Source: Marasmius tenuissimus (taxonomy: Eukaryota > Basidiomycota > Agaricomycetes > Agaricales > Marasmiaceae). Taken from it: a stretch of 64,000 nt of DNA. This document shows, in pieces, positions 33,479 through 48,750 of the stretch. The stretch lies in NCBI GenBank assembly GCA_029532415.1, contig JAQOTA010000055.1:248001-312000 (forward strand), in the 5' to 3' direction. The translations under genes were made by a program, and so were the position numbers. Within the stretch, counting starts at the first letter, position 1, and each line of letters starts with the position of its first letter. The notes below the pieces were generated by a model that ran no database searches, had not been told where the DNA came from, and saw only the letters and a list, made by a program, of their open reading frames with translations.

Positions 33479-34619
33479 CTACGTCCCTCTCCAACTCTTC
33501 TCGCGAGGCTCATCAACCAGGTCTTTGAGCAGCATTATCAGCTCGTCTAGCCTTTCCACAGTCACTTCCGACGAGGCACGCTTATATCTCAGACTGGTAC
33601 TGATGTCTTCTATGGTCCGCCGAATGCATTGGACCATGAGCCGTTGATTTTCTGAGGAGAACAGATCTCACGGCAAAAGTTGTAGCTGTTGGACTAAAGG
33701 AGAAGCAAGACAAAGGTTTAGTCGAGAAAAGAACTATCCCGGAAGGAAGAAGGCGGATATGGCTTACTCTGTGGATTTTTCAACGAAACAAGGGCCGCAG
33801 ACGCGTGAACCAGGTCGTCAGGTATTTCAAGTTGCCTTGATTGTCGCTCGGTTCGGGATGGTCCTGCCCCCAAGTTGTATTGACGAGGCTGTATATGGGG
33901 TTGTACTGCGTGTGGGTCATCTGACGGCGAAGCCTTCCTTTTGTCTGCGTCCGGTGGTATGCTTATGGATGGGCCGCTATAGCTCGATGACAGACTCTTG
34001 GGAGATGTCGGGTGTGACGCGTGTCTTTTAGCCTAAGGAAAAAGTCAGCAAAAGCGCCAGACAAAGAGGTTTACTGATGAACCTTATCCTCTGCTTGAAG
34101 ACCGTCTTCAGCCGGTCTCTTCGTGCCCGGGCGCGGGCCTTGATTTTCCTCGTCCTTCTTAACCACAGAAACAGCCCTCTTCCCTTTTTGTTTCTTCGTG
34201 CTCGCGACGTGGGCCATGTAGTCCTCGTAAAACGCGTTAAAGACCTCGTTCGTGAGATGCATTCTTTCCATCACCATCGCACGACGCGCAGCCAGTGTTC
34301 GAGAACAGCTGTCGTTTGTCTGACGACGGCATTCAGCGCACTGTGTCTCGTCGACCATGAAGGTGCAAGGATAGCCTTTTTCAATGCACCGATCGCATTT
34401 CTAGGCTCGAGTTGGTGATAAGGGACCATGATTGCTGGAGGACATGCGCACCAAGTCCTGATTGGCGTCCCGCCATTTTTTGCGTTCAGAATACGTTCCC
34501 TTGATTTTCATGAGACTGGAGAATTCAGCTTTGAGCGAATCGAGATTTTGGGGTGGCGGCCCACGGGATGAGATGGGAGGTACACTGGCGAGCCGGCTAT
34601 TGGCAGCGTGAGCGTCCAT
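33479..34619 (-). CDS. Cys-rich (zinc-cluster-like) protein of unknown function
   Basis: Exon 1 (MDAHAANSRLASVPPISSRG onward) ends KWRDANQDL. After a 51-nt intron that removes an in-frame TAG comes KCDRCIEKGYPCTF, then TQCAECRRQTNDSCS. That spacing of six cysteines (CxxC, C, CxxC, C) resembles the small zinc cluster found in many mushroom hypothetical proteins and is similar in style to fungal Zn2Cys6 regulators. A helix with VMERMHLTNEVFNAFYEDYM and a basic stretch (STKKQKGKRAVSVVKKDEEN) follow. Downstream exons are Ser/Pro-rich, then a C-terminal helix QKNQRLMVQCIRRTIEDIST through RLDELIMLLKDLVDEPREK. A nuclear DNA-binding role is possible but not shown. Confidence 0.6.
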
Positions 34620-34630
34620 TGTCAATATCC

Positions 34631-34683
34631 GACGAAAAAAAAAAAAGAAAAAGAAAGAGCCAGACGGGGAAAAAAGAAAGGAA
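34631..34683 (-). promoter_or_regulatory. Polypyrimidine (CT) tract upstream of the Cys-rich gene
   Basis: On the minus strand this is a long T/C run (TTTCTTTTTCTTTTTT type) 12-65 bp before the ATG at 34619. CT-rich stretches at this place are common in fungal core promoters. Confidence 0.45.
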
Positions 34684-34908
34684 GTGCCGATACGGCGATT
34701 GCCGGACTTGAATACATTGATTGAACCACCATTGCGCGTACAAATCAAGCTCTCAGGGTGTAACTTGCAATGATTCACAGAAGTCAATCTCGTGCTCAAA
34801 AGCCCGGTTTGGACCTATGAAGAATAAGGTAGCACAATACAAATAGAAATACCGACTATCGATACATCGGGCAACAAAAAGATCCAAAAAAAAGTAGAAT
34901 ATGAGTCC

Positions 34909-37900
34909 CTAAACCCATCTCCAGCGCTTCACCGTAAGCTCGATGCCTGCAGTGTCTGGATCAGTAGTTTGGGGTCTCATCGTAACAGCTCGCTCCAAAA
35001 AATCAACCTCGTCGGCGGAAACGGAAGTCAAGTCAAGCCATGGGTCACCGGTAGCAGGTGTTTCAGCCTTGGCCTTGTTCCCATCAACCTCCATAGATGT
35101 AGAAGGGAGCGGGTACTTCCGGACTTTTTCAAAGTCAACGTCCTGTGTATTCATGCGGAACACACTCAGTTTGCCGCCGCCTCCAGCCCGGCGAATGACG
35201 GTAGGACTTGCAGAAGACTCTCCGTCGAGCAGTAGCATCGCCTCTCTTTGTTCGGACTTGGAAGCGACAGCGGGGGAGAGTTTTCTTCTCTTCCTACCCC
35301 TGCCCTCATCATCGTCTGTTTCCTCCGCTGAACTCCAGCTTTCAAACGCAGTCCGGAGCACCTCTGGGTCATATTTGTACCTTCGGCGCGGTCAGGAACA
35401 CAGTCGACATGGAAATAAATACAGATTCACTCACCAGACCCCACCGCTGCCTGATCCTACGATTACTGTTGGTGTTTGAGTGTCCCTTCTCCCACTCTCG
35501 CCCACTAAGCATCTCTCAAATTCCCCTAAGTAGATAGCAACGGTCGATAAGCCCGTCAATAATGCAATGAGATAGACAAACTGACCTGGCTCCTCATCGT
35601 CCACCTCCAATATGGAGTCGAGCGGAACAGCATTCGCCATCAAATTCCTCTGCCGTGTTCGCCACAGTTGCGTTGGGTATGGGTACGAGTAATGGTTTTC
35701 GGCACGCCGTCGCTTTCGAGGGTTGACATAGGTATTGGTAGGAGAAGATGCGTGGGTCGGCGTGGGTAACAGCGCCGTACGCCGCAAAGTATACTCAAGT
35801 AGTCGCTGAGACCGATTACGGACACCGGAGCAGCGATACGTAGATTTCTGGTGGATGCTCAGTCAGTAAGCTGATTCGAACCTCAAGTGAGGTCACTCAC
35901 ATCTGCCCATTCCACATCAATCACCTCGATGGCAGAACCATCGTGACCACTTCCCCAACCAGCGCTTCTGACCGACCGTCCATCGTCATCCTCTCGGTCT
36001 TCAAGCTCGGGTAGCTCTTTCTTCTCCACCTCCATCTCCTTTTTCCGAGGACTTTCTTCTTTGACTACGTCGCCGTCTTCTTCCTTCTTTGTTGCATCAT
36101 CTTTTGGTCCTGAATCCGCTTCGACCTCGTTCTCCTTTTCATCCGTCGCACGATTACTCGCCTGTACACTCAGGATATTCTTGGCGCACCAAAACCTCTC
36201 TCCTGCTCCACCGACGAAACGAGCAACCACCTCCTCTTTGCCCCACCCTCCTCCACCTAATGCACTGACATTCACGTCGGAGGCACCCGTGCCATTCCCA
36301 TTTTCCACATCCCGCCTTCCTGACGACTTCCTCTTGCTCGACGAACTGGAACCAGCCAACCGCGTATTCCCCAAGTTAGACCTCCATCTCTCATCTGAAT
36401 ACAACCTCGCTTCACCACCACCACCGACACACCGAATGACTCTTAGCACAATCTTCAGATCTTTGCCTTTCTCTCTCGCTCGGTGTGCAGATGACCACGT
36501 AATCCACCCTGAATGCAAAGCGCAAAGGAAAGGGTCAGAATCATCGGTATATATTCTCCGTCGTCGGGGGCGCTTGGGACGGGAAGTCGGGGGAACACCG
36601 GTTGAATGAGGGGGGAGTGTAGATGACGAGGCGCGGGGCAGGTCGTTTCGCGGGGGATAAGAGCTAGGACCTTCGTTGCGGTGTAGATACGCTTGGGAGA
36701 AGGAAGCAGATGGAGCGATCCCACCTCCCCAAATTCTCATCTTCATCTTACCCCTTTCTTTAGCGGAGGGGAGATAACCGGATGGTATGACCACAGTCGT
36801 GATCGTCTGCATATCAAGAAGGTTGGGATCCTCGACATCTTCGTTTATTGGAGTTTTGGGAAAAGGGACCTTGGTAGGGCTGGATGGTTTCGATGTCGAC
36901 GGAGACAAGTTCTTTTCCTCCGCGACCGATGGTGGGGAGGGAGGGGCGTCTGCCTCTTTCTTCTCCGGCTCGGCGCTATCCGCAGCCATTTTGCCTTCGC
37001 CGTCGTTTTTCTTGTCGGCCGTCGACGATTCCTCCAACTCCCCGGGCTCCCTATTATCAACCTCCATCTTCTCTTCGGCGGAAGTTTCTTTAGGTACACT
37101 GGTCTCACCAGTTGGTTTGGTAGGGGCAGTCACAGGCTCTTCAAGAGCACCATCGTCCACAGTGTTGCTTGTACGGCCGCTCACGACAGGCGGGCCAACG
37201 CGTTCCCCAAATATCCAAGGGAAAGGCGTCTTCGGCCACACCCAAACCCCCAAGTCGATCTTCACCTTCGACCTGACCTTTCTTTCTTCCTCTTCCTCCA
37301 GCCACTCCCCATGCATCATTCCCGGCACCCCATTCATGCTCCTTGCATCGATAACGAGTTGACCATGTAATCCAAGTCCGGCGGGGTCACGTTCATCCAG
37401 ATACGATGCACCTAGCCCAACACCCGGCACCCCTCCGCCCATTGTCATGGGTATTGGCACTCCCATACCAGCGATCCCAAATGGTACTCCACTATCATCC
37501 ATGGCACCCGGCGGAAGGACAGGAGGACCATGGGCAAGAGGTGGCGGGGGTCGTTCGCGCTCCCGAGTGGGAGGAGACAACATCAAGGATTCACGGTGTT
37601 CACGTTCGCGTTCACGAAGCTCACGGTCCCTCTCCCTTTCTCTTTCTCTTTCCCGCTCTCTTTCCCTCTCCCTCTCGCGATCCCGGTCTCGAGGCGGCAA
37701 AGGTGCATGAGGATGATGCTGGGGGTCACGATCTCGTTCTCTCTGCATCTGCTCTCGCGAAGGAAGAGACGCATGCCCTGAATGAGGAGCTAAGTGTTGG
37801 TACATTTCGCGTGATGAGTGGGGTTGTTGAGCGTTTCCCATCGACCGTTCACGTTCACGGAGCGCAAGATCTCTATCTCTGAGTTCCCGTTCTCTGTCCC

Positions 37901-40143
37901 GCTCCCTGATGTTCATCTCGCGTTCCCTGCGCTCCCTCTCCCTCTCCCTGTATTCCCTCTCTAAAAATTCTCGCTCACGCAGAGCGTAGTCCCGTTCCCT
38001 CATTTCCCTATCCCGCATCGTTTCTCTGTCCCTGTCCCTTTCCCGTTCGCGCATAACAAAGTCTCTCTCCCTGAACTGTCGTTCTCTTTCACGCAGTACA
38101 GCGTCCCGATCTCGTTCTCTGTGCAAAGACGAAGGCTCCGGTAAATCGTTCGCAATAGGGATCGCGACAGGCTGAGGACCCCTCTCCCGCTCTCTCTCAC
38201 GTTCTCGAGGAATATGAGGCATTTCAAGAAGCATTTCCCGTTCTGGTATTCGCACCTCCCGTTCTCTCTCTCGGCCGCGTTCGCGATCACGAGACGTTGA
38301 CATGGCTCTCTTTGCCCTCTCCTCTTTCTCCCTATCACGTCCGCGGTCACGTTCAGCCGAGCGCTCCCGTCGATGATGGTGATGAAGGACGTGATGATGG
38401 TGAGGGGCTGGTTGATGGTGGGGGTGATGCGGATGCGAGTGTGGATGTGCATGGGGGTGAGAGTGGTGATGTCCGTGAGTACTATGACCGGCGTGTCCAG
38501 GATGAGACCTACCATCATGCGATGACGAAGAGCTCATCATGGAGGACGGAGCATTCGACAAGCCAGAAAGGGAATGGGAATGAGAGTGACCATGACCATG
38601 GGAGTGCAGCGGCGCATCGTTCGCCAAGCGAGGTTGGGAAGGATGTGAAGGAGGTGCATGAAATGGTGCATGCATATGAGGGTGATAGTTCGGCGGTGCG
38701 AAGGGCATATCCCTATCACGTTCTCTCTCCCTTTCCCGCATGACTATCTCGCGCTCCCTCTCTCGTTCCCGCGCGTTATCTCGCTCTCGGGCAATTTCCC
38801 GCTCTCGAACTAGCTCTCTCTCCCTCTCACGCTCTCGTTCCTTCATCTCCCTCTGATGCTGGACGCCCAACCCAGGGACAAACTGGGTGTGGAACTGCCC
38901 TTGGAAATGGCGTTGTGGAGGTGTCTCTTCTCTCACTCGTTCTCGTTCTCTTTCTCTCTCTCGATCGGGACCGCCGCCTCGTTCTCTCTCAGGACCCAAA
39001 CTGCCCCTCTCCAGAACAACCCTCTCCTTTCGAACCACAGGCAACACCTCTCCTGGCGCGTGTCCGCTTTCCCCAACATCCTGTCTGGCAACTTGCATTG
39101 TCTGGACTTGCATTTGCATCTTTTGGTGTCTTTGATGGCTTTGTTCGTGTTGTGGAGGAAGCAGGTCAAGTACACCTCCCCTCACAGGTAGCGGGTGTCC
39201 GGGTTGAGGTTGAGGTTGAGGTGGAACGGGCTGGTGCATATCGCCACGGTTCGGTGGCAAATTCGTTGGCAGCAGAGATGCGGAAGGTGGTCTGCGTGTG
39301 TTGTGGATAATATTGGGAGTACCGGGTACCACTGGCGAGCGTGAAGGCGTCACTGTTGATGGAGGTGTCCGTGTATCTCGTTCAAGTCGTTGTTGATTTT
39401 CTATGAAGGGTGGTGCTATAGGTGATAAAAACGAATTCTCATCAGTTATCTTGAACTCAAAAAGGGTCGGAAATGCCTCAGCATGCTCGAGGCATCCTCG
39501 CAACAATGGGCATCAAAATGCAACCAAACGATGTTGAAAAAAAGGTTGTACAGCAAAGCAGTGGAAATATCGAACAGAGACAAAGAGTTTGAACAAGAAA
39601 AAAACGTTTTTACTCACGTCTTCCTACTATTCCACCGCTGGCAATCGTAGGAGGAGGGAACCGCTCTTTAGCTGATGCTGATGGGATTGAACCAGAATGA
39701 ACGGGCGCTTGATGAGATCCAGGCGCTGGCAGCACGTGTCCTTCCATAATAGGCATCCCGGACCCCGTTGAGCGCGAAGGACCCCAGCCACCTCGATGGT
39801 CTGTTGTCGGCGACAAAGGCACGATCCAAATCCAACATAGTTTGGCATTTGGAAGTAGGGAGATGACATGGCAAATGTGGGCGACATCGCGAGAGTTCGA
39901 TGATGGTGAAAAGACAGAAAAGACAATTTCATGGTCAATATCGAAAAAGAACGAAATAAAGAGGTAATAAAACACACCTCCACTTGAGCTCGGCCGCTCC
40001 CTTTCCCTTTCCCTGTCCCTCAGCTCGACTCGCTCTCTATCGCGCTGCAGTAATGGACTGCTGGCCGACATGCTCGAACTACTATTGCTTCTTCCCCGCA
40101 CATCGTCAGACGGTGTCTCTGTTAACAGAGCCCGCACGTTCAT
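34909..40143 (-). CDS. RXT3-like subunit of the Rpd3L histone deacetylase complex
   Basis: A very large nuclear protein, about 1,500 residues. The family call rests on the Rxt3 signature: DLGVWVWPKTPFPWIF (near 37.2 kb), ITTVVIPSGYLPSAKERGKM, then RRRIYTDDSDPFLCALHSGW (near 36.5 kb), in the order and spacing of Rxt3 proteins. Yeast Rxt3 belongs to the large Rpd3 complex. Upstream of the domain lies an enormous disordered region rich in Arg-Glu/Arg-Asp and His. Downstream exons read WADKSTYRCSGVRNRSQRLL, RRTALLPTPTHASSPTNTYV, and FERCLVGESGRRDTQTPTV, ending VKRWRWV. The acceptor of the exon with PPPFIENQQRLERD is best placed at 39415, since earlier acceptors break the frame. The exact structure near 39.7-39.9 kb is uncertain. 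The start is the first ATG of the exon MNVRALLTETPSDDVRGRS. Confidence 0.78.
37590..38990 (-). repeat. Low-complexity Arg-Glu/Arg-Asp and His-rich coding tract
   Basis: Inside the RXT3-like gene, runs of alternating Arg and Glu/Asp codons are interrupted by His-rich segments such as HHHSHPHAHPHSHPHHPHHQ. The plus strand shows CTCCCTCTC/GTTCTCT-type repeats. The complementary strand is open for long stretches purely because of codon bias. Confidence 0.8.
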
Positions 40144-42265
40144 CTTCGGTGAGCCTTATTCGGGCTTATCGTGTGTGGTGGTATGCTGACTCCCCTCCAA
40201 TTCGCAACTTTGCTTCTAGAACCAATGTTCTCGTGCCGCACTGTACTTTAGAGGTTGGTATATGGATGTAGAGGAGATATATGAGGGCAAGTTGGTGGTT
40301 AAAGGAAAAAGGTGATGGGTTCAAATTGGGACGAAAGAGTAACGTCAATCTTTTGTCGACAGCCCCGTCCCCGGAACGGTTGCATTGATTTGATCGCGGG
40401 AAACTCAGGGTCCAACACCCTACCAGATCTCGATCACCACGACAATTTGACAGGAGAGAATCATATCAAAACACGTGTCGCTGATTGTGCTTCCGAGAAC
40501 CCGAATCACGAACACGGTCACGCGTACTGGTAACGCGTCGGTGGCGGAACTGAGGAAACTGGGGAACAACTATGTCCTGATGAGCCAGGTTCTAGGAACA
40601 AGCTCTGCGGTTGTCAAGACGCGATCCTGTCTGAGTACGATCTCCCCGACACGCCACTCGGCCATCATCTAGGCCCAAGCAGGTTCTGTGTACGTCGCGC
40701 GGGTCCGTCTACGGTCCTGAATGTTACATCTCACACGGAGCTATTTCATTGGCTGCCAAAAACGTTGATCAAGGCAGGATAGGAATCCAAATCAGTTTTG
40801 GCTCCGTTTTTACTATTCCGGTACAAATCAAAGCCCAACTTCCCGCAATTGAGTAGCCAAAGCAGCTGGCAACAGCCAACCACATCCGTACACCAGCTGC
40901 CAGAATATCTTGGCGCTGAACCAAAAACAGCTCATGCGGCACATACTGGTGTACATTTGGCAGGGACAACCTCGGATATCTCCTTTCTGTGATATCAGAC
41001 GTCAATTCATACAATCTCCGAGCCAATCATAACTGACTGCATCTGATCATCGTCGCGGCGAAGAGACGGTGAGAGAACAGTCAGAAATCGACGGACATAC
41101 GGGAGAAGGTGGGAGGGAAAGCTATGGACGCCCGACGGCAAGGAGACATTCATTGGTCACCGGGTATGCGAGCAGAACCCGCAAAGTAGTGCGCTCTCAT
41201 GCTTTTCGTGGGAGGATACACGGGCAAATGGGTTCAAGAATCAGCTTGACCTCTGACGACCTTCGGAGCCGTCCCTATTTATAAAAGTATCACCTGGCGG
41301 ATATTGAAAGTATAAAAATATGTACAGGTATAACTGAACTCGCCCTTCGAGCGTTCAACGTCAACAGACGGGGAACCCTCCAGTCATGGTTATGTCCGTG
41401 ACCCGTCAGATGTCCTCGTGGCGAGACCTTGGAGTGACATGTATAGGAGTGATAGTACCCAAACTGGTCAGAATTTGATCCTTGTGAAATGAAAACGAAG
41501 ACTGAAACCCACCAACACCAGTTCATGTATCTGGTCTGACCCGAAGGTCATGACAAGCACTATACGGACAAGAAGATTCATTGAGCGGGGCCACAGCAAC
41601 CCATCGTCACCGTCAGTTCCCATTCGAGACAGCGTTAAATGAAAGCTAAGACGAAAGCGCGTGCTAGGTCCGACGGAACACGAAATTGTCTGTGATACCC
41701 CCAGGAGGAGAGGAAGATCGGTACGCACGACTTCTGATCCCGCCAAAAGCTCCCCCGACTCCTGAAACGAGCGAGGTTCTCCTCAAGACGCTCCTCTCCT
41801 TTCCCACATTTTTACCACCTTTTGATCACTGAGGAGAGTCTGTGTCAACGGTAATATAGACACGGTCTGAAACGGAGGAGGCTCTTCCTCACCAAAAGTC
41901 CTATAGATTTGCCGTTCTATAGCGCAATTGAATGAGCATTGAGTGGAGGAAAACTGGAATTGAAGTTCCGAAGCGAGGAATTGGGAGGATTGGTGTCAGG
42001 GACGAAACTGCTAAGCGGCAAATTTGAATGGACCACCCTGTTGCCATGACGTTACGTAGATGTTGGCGCATGTTGTGTCTTGAGAGAAATTGCCTTCTTT
42101 GGCAATATCGTTCCTTTGTCGCTCGGATTGCAGTCCTTTCCTTCCTCCTCGTCCGGTACATAAAGCAAGGCATCTCCGGAATGAGTTCCCCAGAATACCA
42201 GCACCCAGACTCAACTCAAGAGCACCTTTCTTTCTTTTCTCTTCACCCATACCATCAGATCCATA
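40144..42265. other. 2.1-kb intergenic region
   Basis: Divergent spacer between the RXT3-like gene and the small TM protein. Open frames up to about 113 codons occur on both strands without motifs. It is the longest gene-free stretch of the window and probably contains both promoters. Confidence 0.45.
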
Positions 42266-42868
42266 ATGTCGACTGCTACGACCTTCTCAACTCTCCCGGA
42301 GCCTCAGCCCGCTCTCACTCATTCTTCTAGAAAACCAACAGACGGTTTCTTCGGATACACCTTCTTCTCGTCCATTACGGACTCAAGACACGATTACCGC
42401 AGGCTTTCATACCACTCATCCTCCTCGGATATTGACTTGGAGCTTGGCCGTGAGGTCTCCCCTCCTGCATACGTCGAACCACCTGCATATACCAAATCTG
42501 CCCAGGAGCCCATCACCCTGGCAAAATACCTGTTCAAATTCGGATTTTGTGAGTGTTTCTCTTTCCCCGGAAAGCATGAAATTGAACTGACATCGACCTC
42601 AGTGTTCCCCCCATTCTGGATAATGGGCGCCATAATCCTCCTCACCCCCCTCCGCGCACCCGACGCTGATAGCAACGCCGCCGCCGACCCGTTCTCGCCT
42701 GATGCATGCAGCTGGCTGCCAGAAAAGACAGAGGCTGAACGCGCAGTTGTTATTGCTCGACTCCGGAAAGCTGAGCTCGTATGGGCCTGGCGTTGCTTGT
42801 TTGCGCTGTTGGTCCTCCTCTGCGTTGCTATCGCAGCAGGTTTCACTGCTTGGGCTGTGACCAAGTAA
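42266..42868 (+). CDS. Single-pass membrane protein with PPxY motifs, unknown function
   Basis: The hydrophilic N-terminal half is Ser/Pro-rich with two PPAY motifs (SPPAYVEPPAY), possible ligands for WW domains such as those of Nedd4/Rsp5 ubiquitin ligases. After a 56-nt intron the conserved-looking stretch FPPFWIMGAIILLTPLRAP follows. Then come an acidic loop, a helix TEAERAVVIARLRKAELVWA and a C-terminal TM segment (ALLVLLCVAIAAGFTAWAV). Similar small proteins with F-W-I-x-G-x-x-x-L before a W-A-W-R-C helix are familiar from mushroom genomes, but no function is known to me. Starting at the first ATG gives about 180 residues. Confidence 0.65.
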   Translation: MSTATTFSTLPEPQPALTHSSRKPTDGFFGYTFFSSITDSRHDYRRLSYHSSSSDIDLELGREVSPPAYVEPPAYTKSAQEPITLAKYLFKFGFCECFSFPGKHEIELTSTSVFPPFWIMGAIILLTPLRAPDADSNAAADPFSPDACSWLPEKTEAERAVVIARLRKAELVWAWRCLFALLVLLCVAIAAGFTAWAVTK

Positions 42869-43388
42869 ATGCGGATCTGGAGAATAGGATGGAATACCTT
42901 TCCTCTACACACCTTGCGCAGCGTGGTCTCGTTAGACCTCCGAAGCGCCTACCATCACCCACACAGTCCCACAGTTGGACGTTTCTGGGCATAGGGAATA
43001 TCACTTCCGGCTCTCGTATACGAAGAAGTCATGAGCTGTCCTTTAGTTCCATGATGATCATGGCCTCCTCCAACTCAAGTCGTCCACACATCTATATTTT
43101 GTATAATAATCAAACTGTAGCGATAGTGCAAATTCCTGTACCATACCTGGTGAATACCAACAACAAACCACAACCGCGTCAACCTCCCGGACCGGCATGA
43201 AACGGGCATTTTCCGGGTCCCAAGTTGTCTGGTACCATTGATTCCCAAGACTACATGATAGCGAAGCCCTGGTGGAAAGCACTGTCAGACGCTGAATACA
43301 GTATGCACGAATGAGTAGAGGCGCTCACATAAACATAAATAGAGCACTGGACACGTTCATAAAGCATAGAAAAAGCTTGCATACTGGT
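42869..43388. other. Convergent intergenic spacer
   Basis: 3' ends of the TM protein and RING genes face each other here. Open frames present are shadows or chance; nothing is recognised. Confidence 0.4.
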
Positions 43389-44683
43389 CTATGCCTTCAT
43401 TCTCTTCGTAGGACGCACAGGCAATTGCCTCATGACCCTTCTTCGAGGTGTAATGGCCGAACTTGAGGTTGCAACGTGTCCCTCTATGGAGCGTATAATG
43501 CGGGACACCTTAGCATTGACCCCATGCTCCTCCCGGTCGCTACCGTCCCCACCCAAACCTATGTCGATGATATCGGAATCAGAGTCAGAGTCAGAGGAAT
43601 CTGATATAGGGATGTATCGCTTGGTGGCGCCATGGATCGGACTTGGGTTCGATGCGGGTGGATTCTGGTTCGAGGGTTGGGATTGGCGGCGAGGATCAAG
43701 TACATGCTCGCAAGATTGAGCAGACAAACGTGTTGAATGTGATGTGGAGGTTCGTAAGTTGTCATCCCTCCTTCGTTCGGGTACAGGCAATGGATGGGTA
43801 TTCCGTCCAACCCTGTAAAGACTGATCAGATCGGTTCCCTCACAACCGACTTTTCCGACGTACGAAACAGTGCTGATCTCCTCCGCCTCATCGTCTGAAC
43901 TATCTTCGTGTTGTATTCGCTGGACACGGGTGGCACCACTATAGGCTTTATTCCTCCCAGCAGGAGTGACTGGTAGATGAGCCAATAACATCGCAGCCTT
44001 CTCGATCTCCCTATCTCTAGCTTCTTCAGCCTCTTGCCTTGCCTCAATCTCCGTCTCCAACCTCCTCTTGAGCCTCCCGATCTCCTTCATGGCATCTTTC
44101 TCCCCCTTCGCATGTGCAGCAGAAGTAAACATGTACCTTTCACACTGTACCATGAGGTGCCCGACCTGGTCTTCTAAATGTTGACGACCGGTTTGTGATG
44201 CATTCAACGCGTTTTGTAGCTTCTCAATTTCAGAGGAGTTGTCTGGGATGTATACGCGTCGAATCGTTGGGAAAAGGAATTTTAGGACTTGTTTTGGGAG
44301 ACATGTACGCTGTAGAATAATTTGACGCGTGAGAAGGGGTTATTCAAGAACAGAAACAGTGTTGCAGACAAACTTCGGGGGTAACTGTGTAGTCCAGAAT
44401 CAAGTTGGTGAAGCAGTCAGTATCAACGGTGCTATCATTGAGACCATACAAAGACACGCACCAATAGGAAACTCCGTTCGACATGTAGGACAGGAAGACG
44501 TGTAGCCATCTTGAGAAGCAGTGCTGACATGTTCTCCCAAACAATCAGCACAATAGACGTGCCCTGCGTGTATGCGGTTCAGCATTGACACCAGTGAGTA
44601 ACACATCGAAATTGTAGCTTACCGCAGGGTATAGAGACCGGCTCTTTGAGAGATGAGAGGCAAATGTTGCACTGATTAGCCAT
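43389..44683 (-). CDS. RING-finger protein (probable E3 ubiquitin ligase)
   Basis: The first exon begins MANQCNICLSSLKEPVSIPC and, after one intron, continues GHVYCADCLGEHVSTASQDG and SCPTCRTEFPI. This is a complete C3HC4 RING (C-x2-C, C-x-H, C-x2-C, C-x2-C). A third exon gives VTPE and joins RTCLPKQVLKFLFPTIRRVY. The long last exon is a coiled coil (DAMKEIGRLKRRLETEIEAR) followed by a disordered Ser/Asp-rich tail (SDSSDSDSDSDIIDIGLGG) and a basic end, RPTKRMKA. N-terminal RING plus coiled coil suggests a dimeric ligase; the substrate is unknown. The intron joining VTPE to RTCL uses GTTTGT as donor. The gene is divergent from the DEAH helicase, 168 bp apart. Confidence 0.75.
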
Positions 44684-44851
44684 GGAAGGAGCTCAGTGGC
44701 GATGGTTGCACGATGCAGACAGTTGACCGTCAGGCCTTCAGGGTCGCATCGCGTCGGCCAATTTGAATCAATGTTCAACTTCAACAAGGTGAGAACACGG
44801 GTATTCCCACGGTAGTCCCTGCTCATTATCTCCCACTGTGACTATACAGTC
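44684..44851. promoter_or_regulatory. Shared promoter region, RING / DEAH-helicase divergent pair
   Basis: Only 168 bp lie between the two start codons, so both promoters must overlap here or extend into the genes. No TATA box is visible. Confidence 0.45.
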
Positions 44852-47696
<2,845 letters not shown>

Positions 47697-48750
47697 CGTG
47701 CACCGCCCTACGATGGCCACTCACCTTGACATTCGTTCGTTGATATCGACTGTTCGACTGTTCTCGATGACAGGAGCCCGTCAGGGGCTTCGAGGCTGGG
47801 ATGTTTATAGCTGTATTCCTTGACAACGAGCAATGCATACCCTCAACCAGTGAACCCGATTAGCCACCTACCTACACCTGGCATCGGCCGACAAAACCAA
47901 GCAACTTCAACTCGAAGTTGAGTAAATGCACCCTATCTGAACATTATATCTACAGCTGGGGAGGGCTCAGTTACATTTATAGTCGTCGCTCGCAAAGAAG
48001 CGTTTAAGCGCCGGAGGCCACTTTGGACCTGATTATAATGACACTGTTCGCAAGTATTTCGCTTCAACTTTCGGACTGTGAGAGGCTCAATGCTCAGCCT
48101 TAACATACTTCTAGAAATTTATCCGTGATGGGGTGAGATACCGCCCGTATTACTGTTACGCTGACGGGTTGTTTCGTCCAGACATTTCCTGAAATATCTT
48201 CTATCCATACGTAAACAGCATCGGCTCGTGCTCAGTGACAGAGGCACGTTGAGAAGGCGTGCGAGTCGAAGCGAGTGGCCCCAATACCTATTTTGCGCTG
48301 ACGAACAGGTACGGAAGAGAGTAGACGGAGGAGGGCGATCGAGAAGGGTCATACCAGCGTAGTACCCGGCCTGCTCGCCGAGCACAGGCAATGGATTATG
48401 GCTGACATTCACAGGACCAAAATATCATGATTCGCGAAAAGTTTTTCTTTCCAAATGATGGAGAACCATAGAACGAGTGTCAGTGTCAGCTCAAGGTTTG
48501 TTTCAATATTTCACTATTACGCATAACAATGACATTTTCACAAGAACGTGCCAGAATCCCCTGAGCGATACACGCGGACGGCGTAGACTTGATCGAAGCC
48601 GTATACCCATCTTAAAGGCCCCTTGGCAGGTAATGCGCTCCGGTGCCCCTTATTGACGTGATTTACTACTTATTAAATGAAGGACCTGGTTCCTCGAAAA
48701 GTCATTTCATACCACCCACTCCTTTCACATATCCGCCCCTTGCCCTCGCG
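47697..48750. other. 1.05-kb intergenic region
   Basis: Spacer between DHX35-like and chitin synthase genes, both on the plus strand. No gene seen; a 36-codon in-frame extension before the chitin synthase ATG starts only with GTG and is not used. Confidence 0.45.

Noticed and set aside
34395..34450. In-frame TAG before the Cys-rich exon as a broken gene
   Set aside because: A 51-nt intron (GTGCGC to CCTAG, phase 0) removes it cleanly.
36061..39310. Several long plus-strand open frames across the RXT3-like gene
   Set aside because: They arise from the biased codons of Arg/Glu/His-rich sequence on the other strand and show no motifs or introns of their own.
48643..48750. N-terminal extension of the chitin synthase
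   Set aside because: The extended frame begins with GTG; the first ATG, at 48751, heads a normal start.
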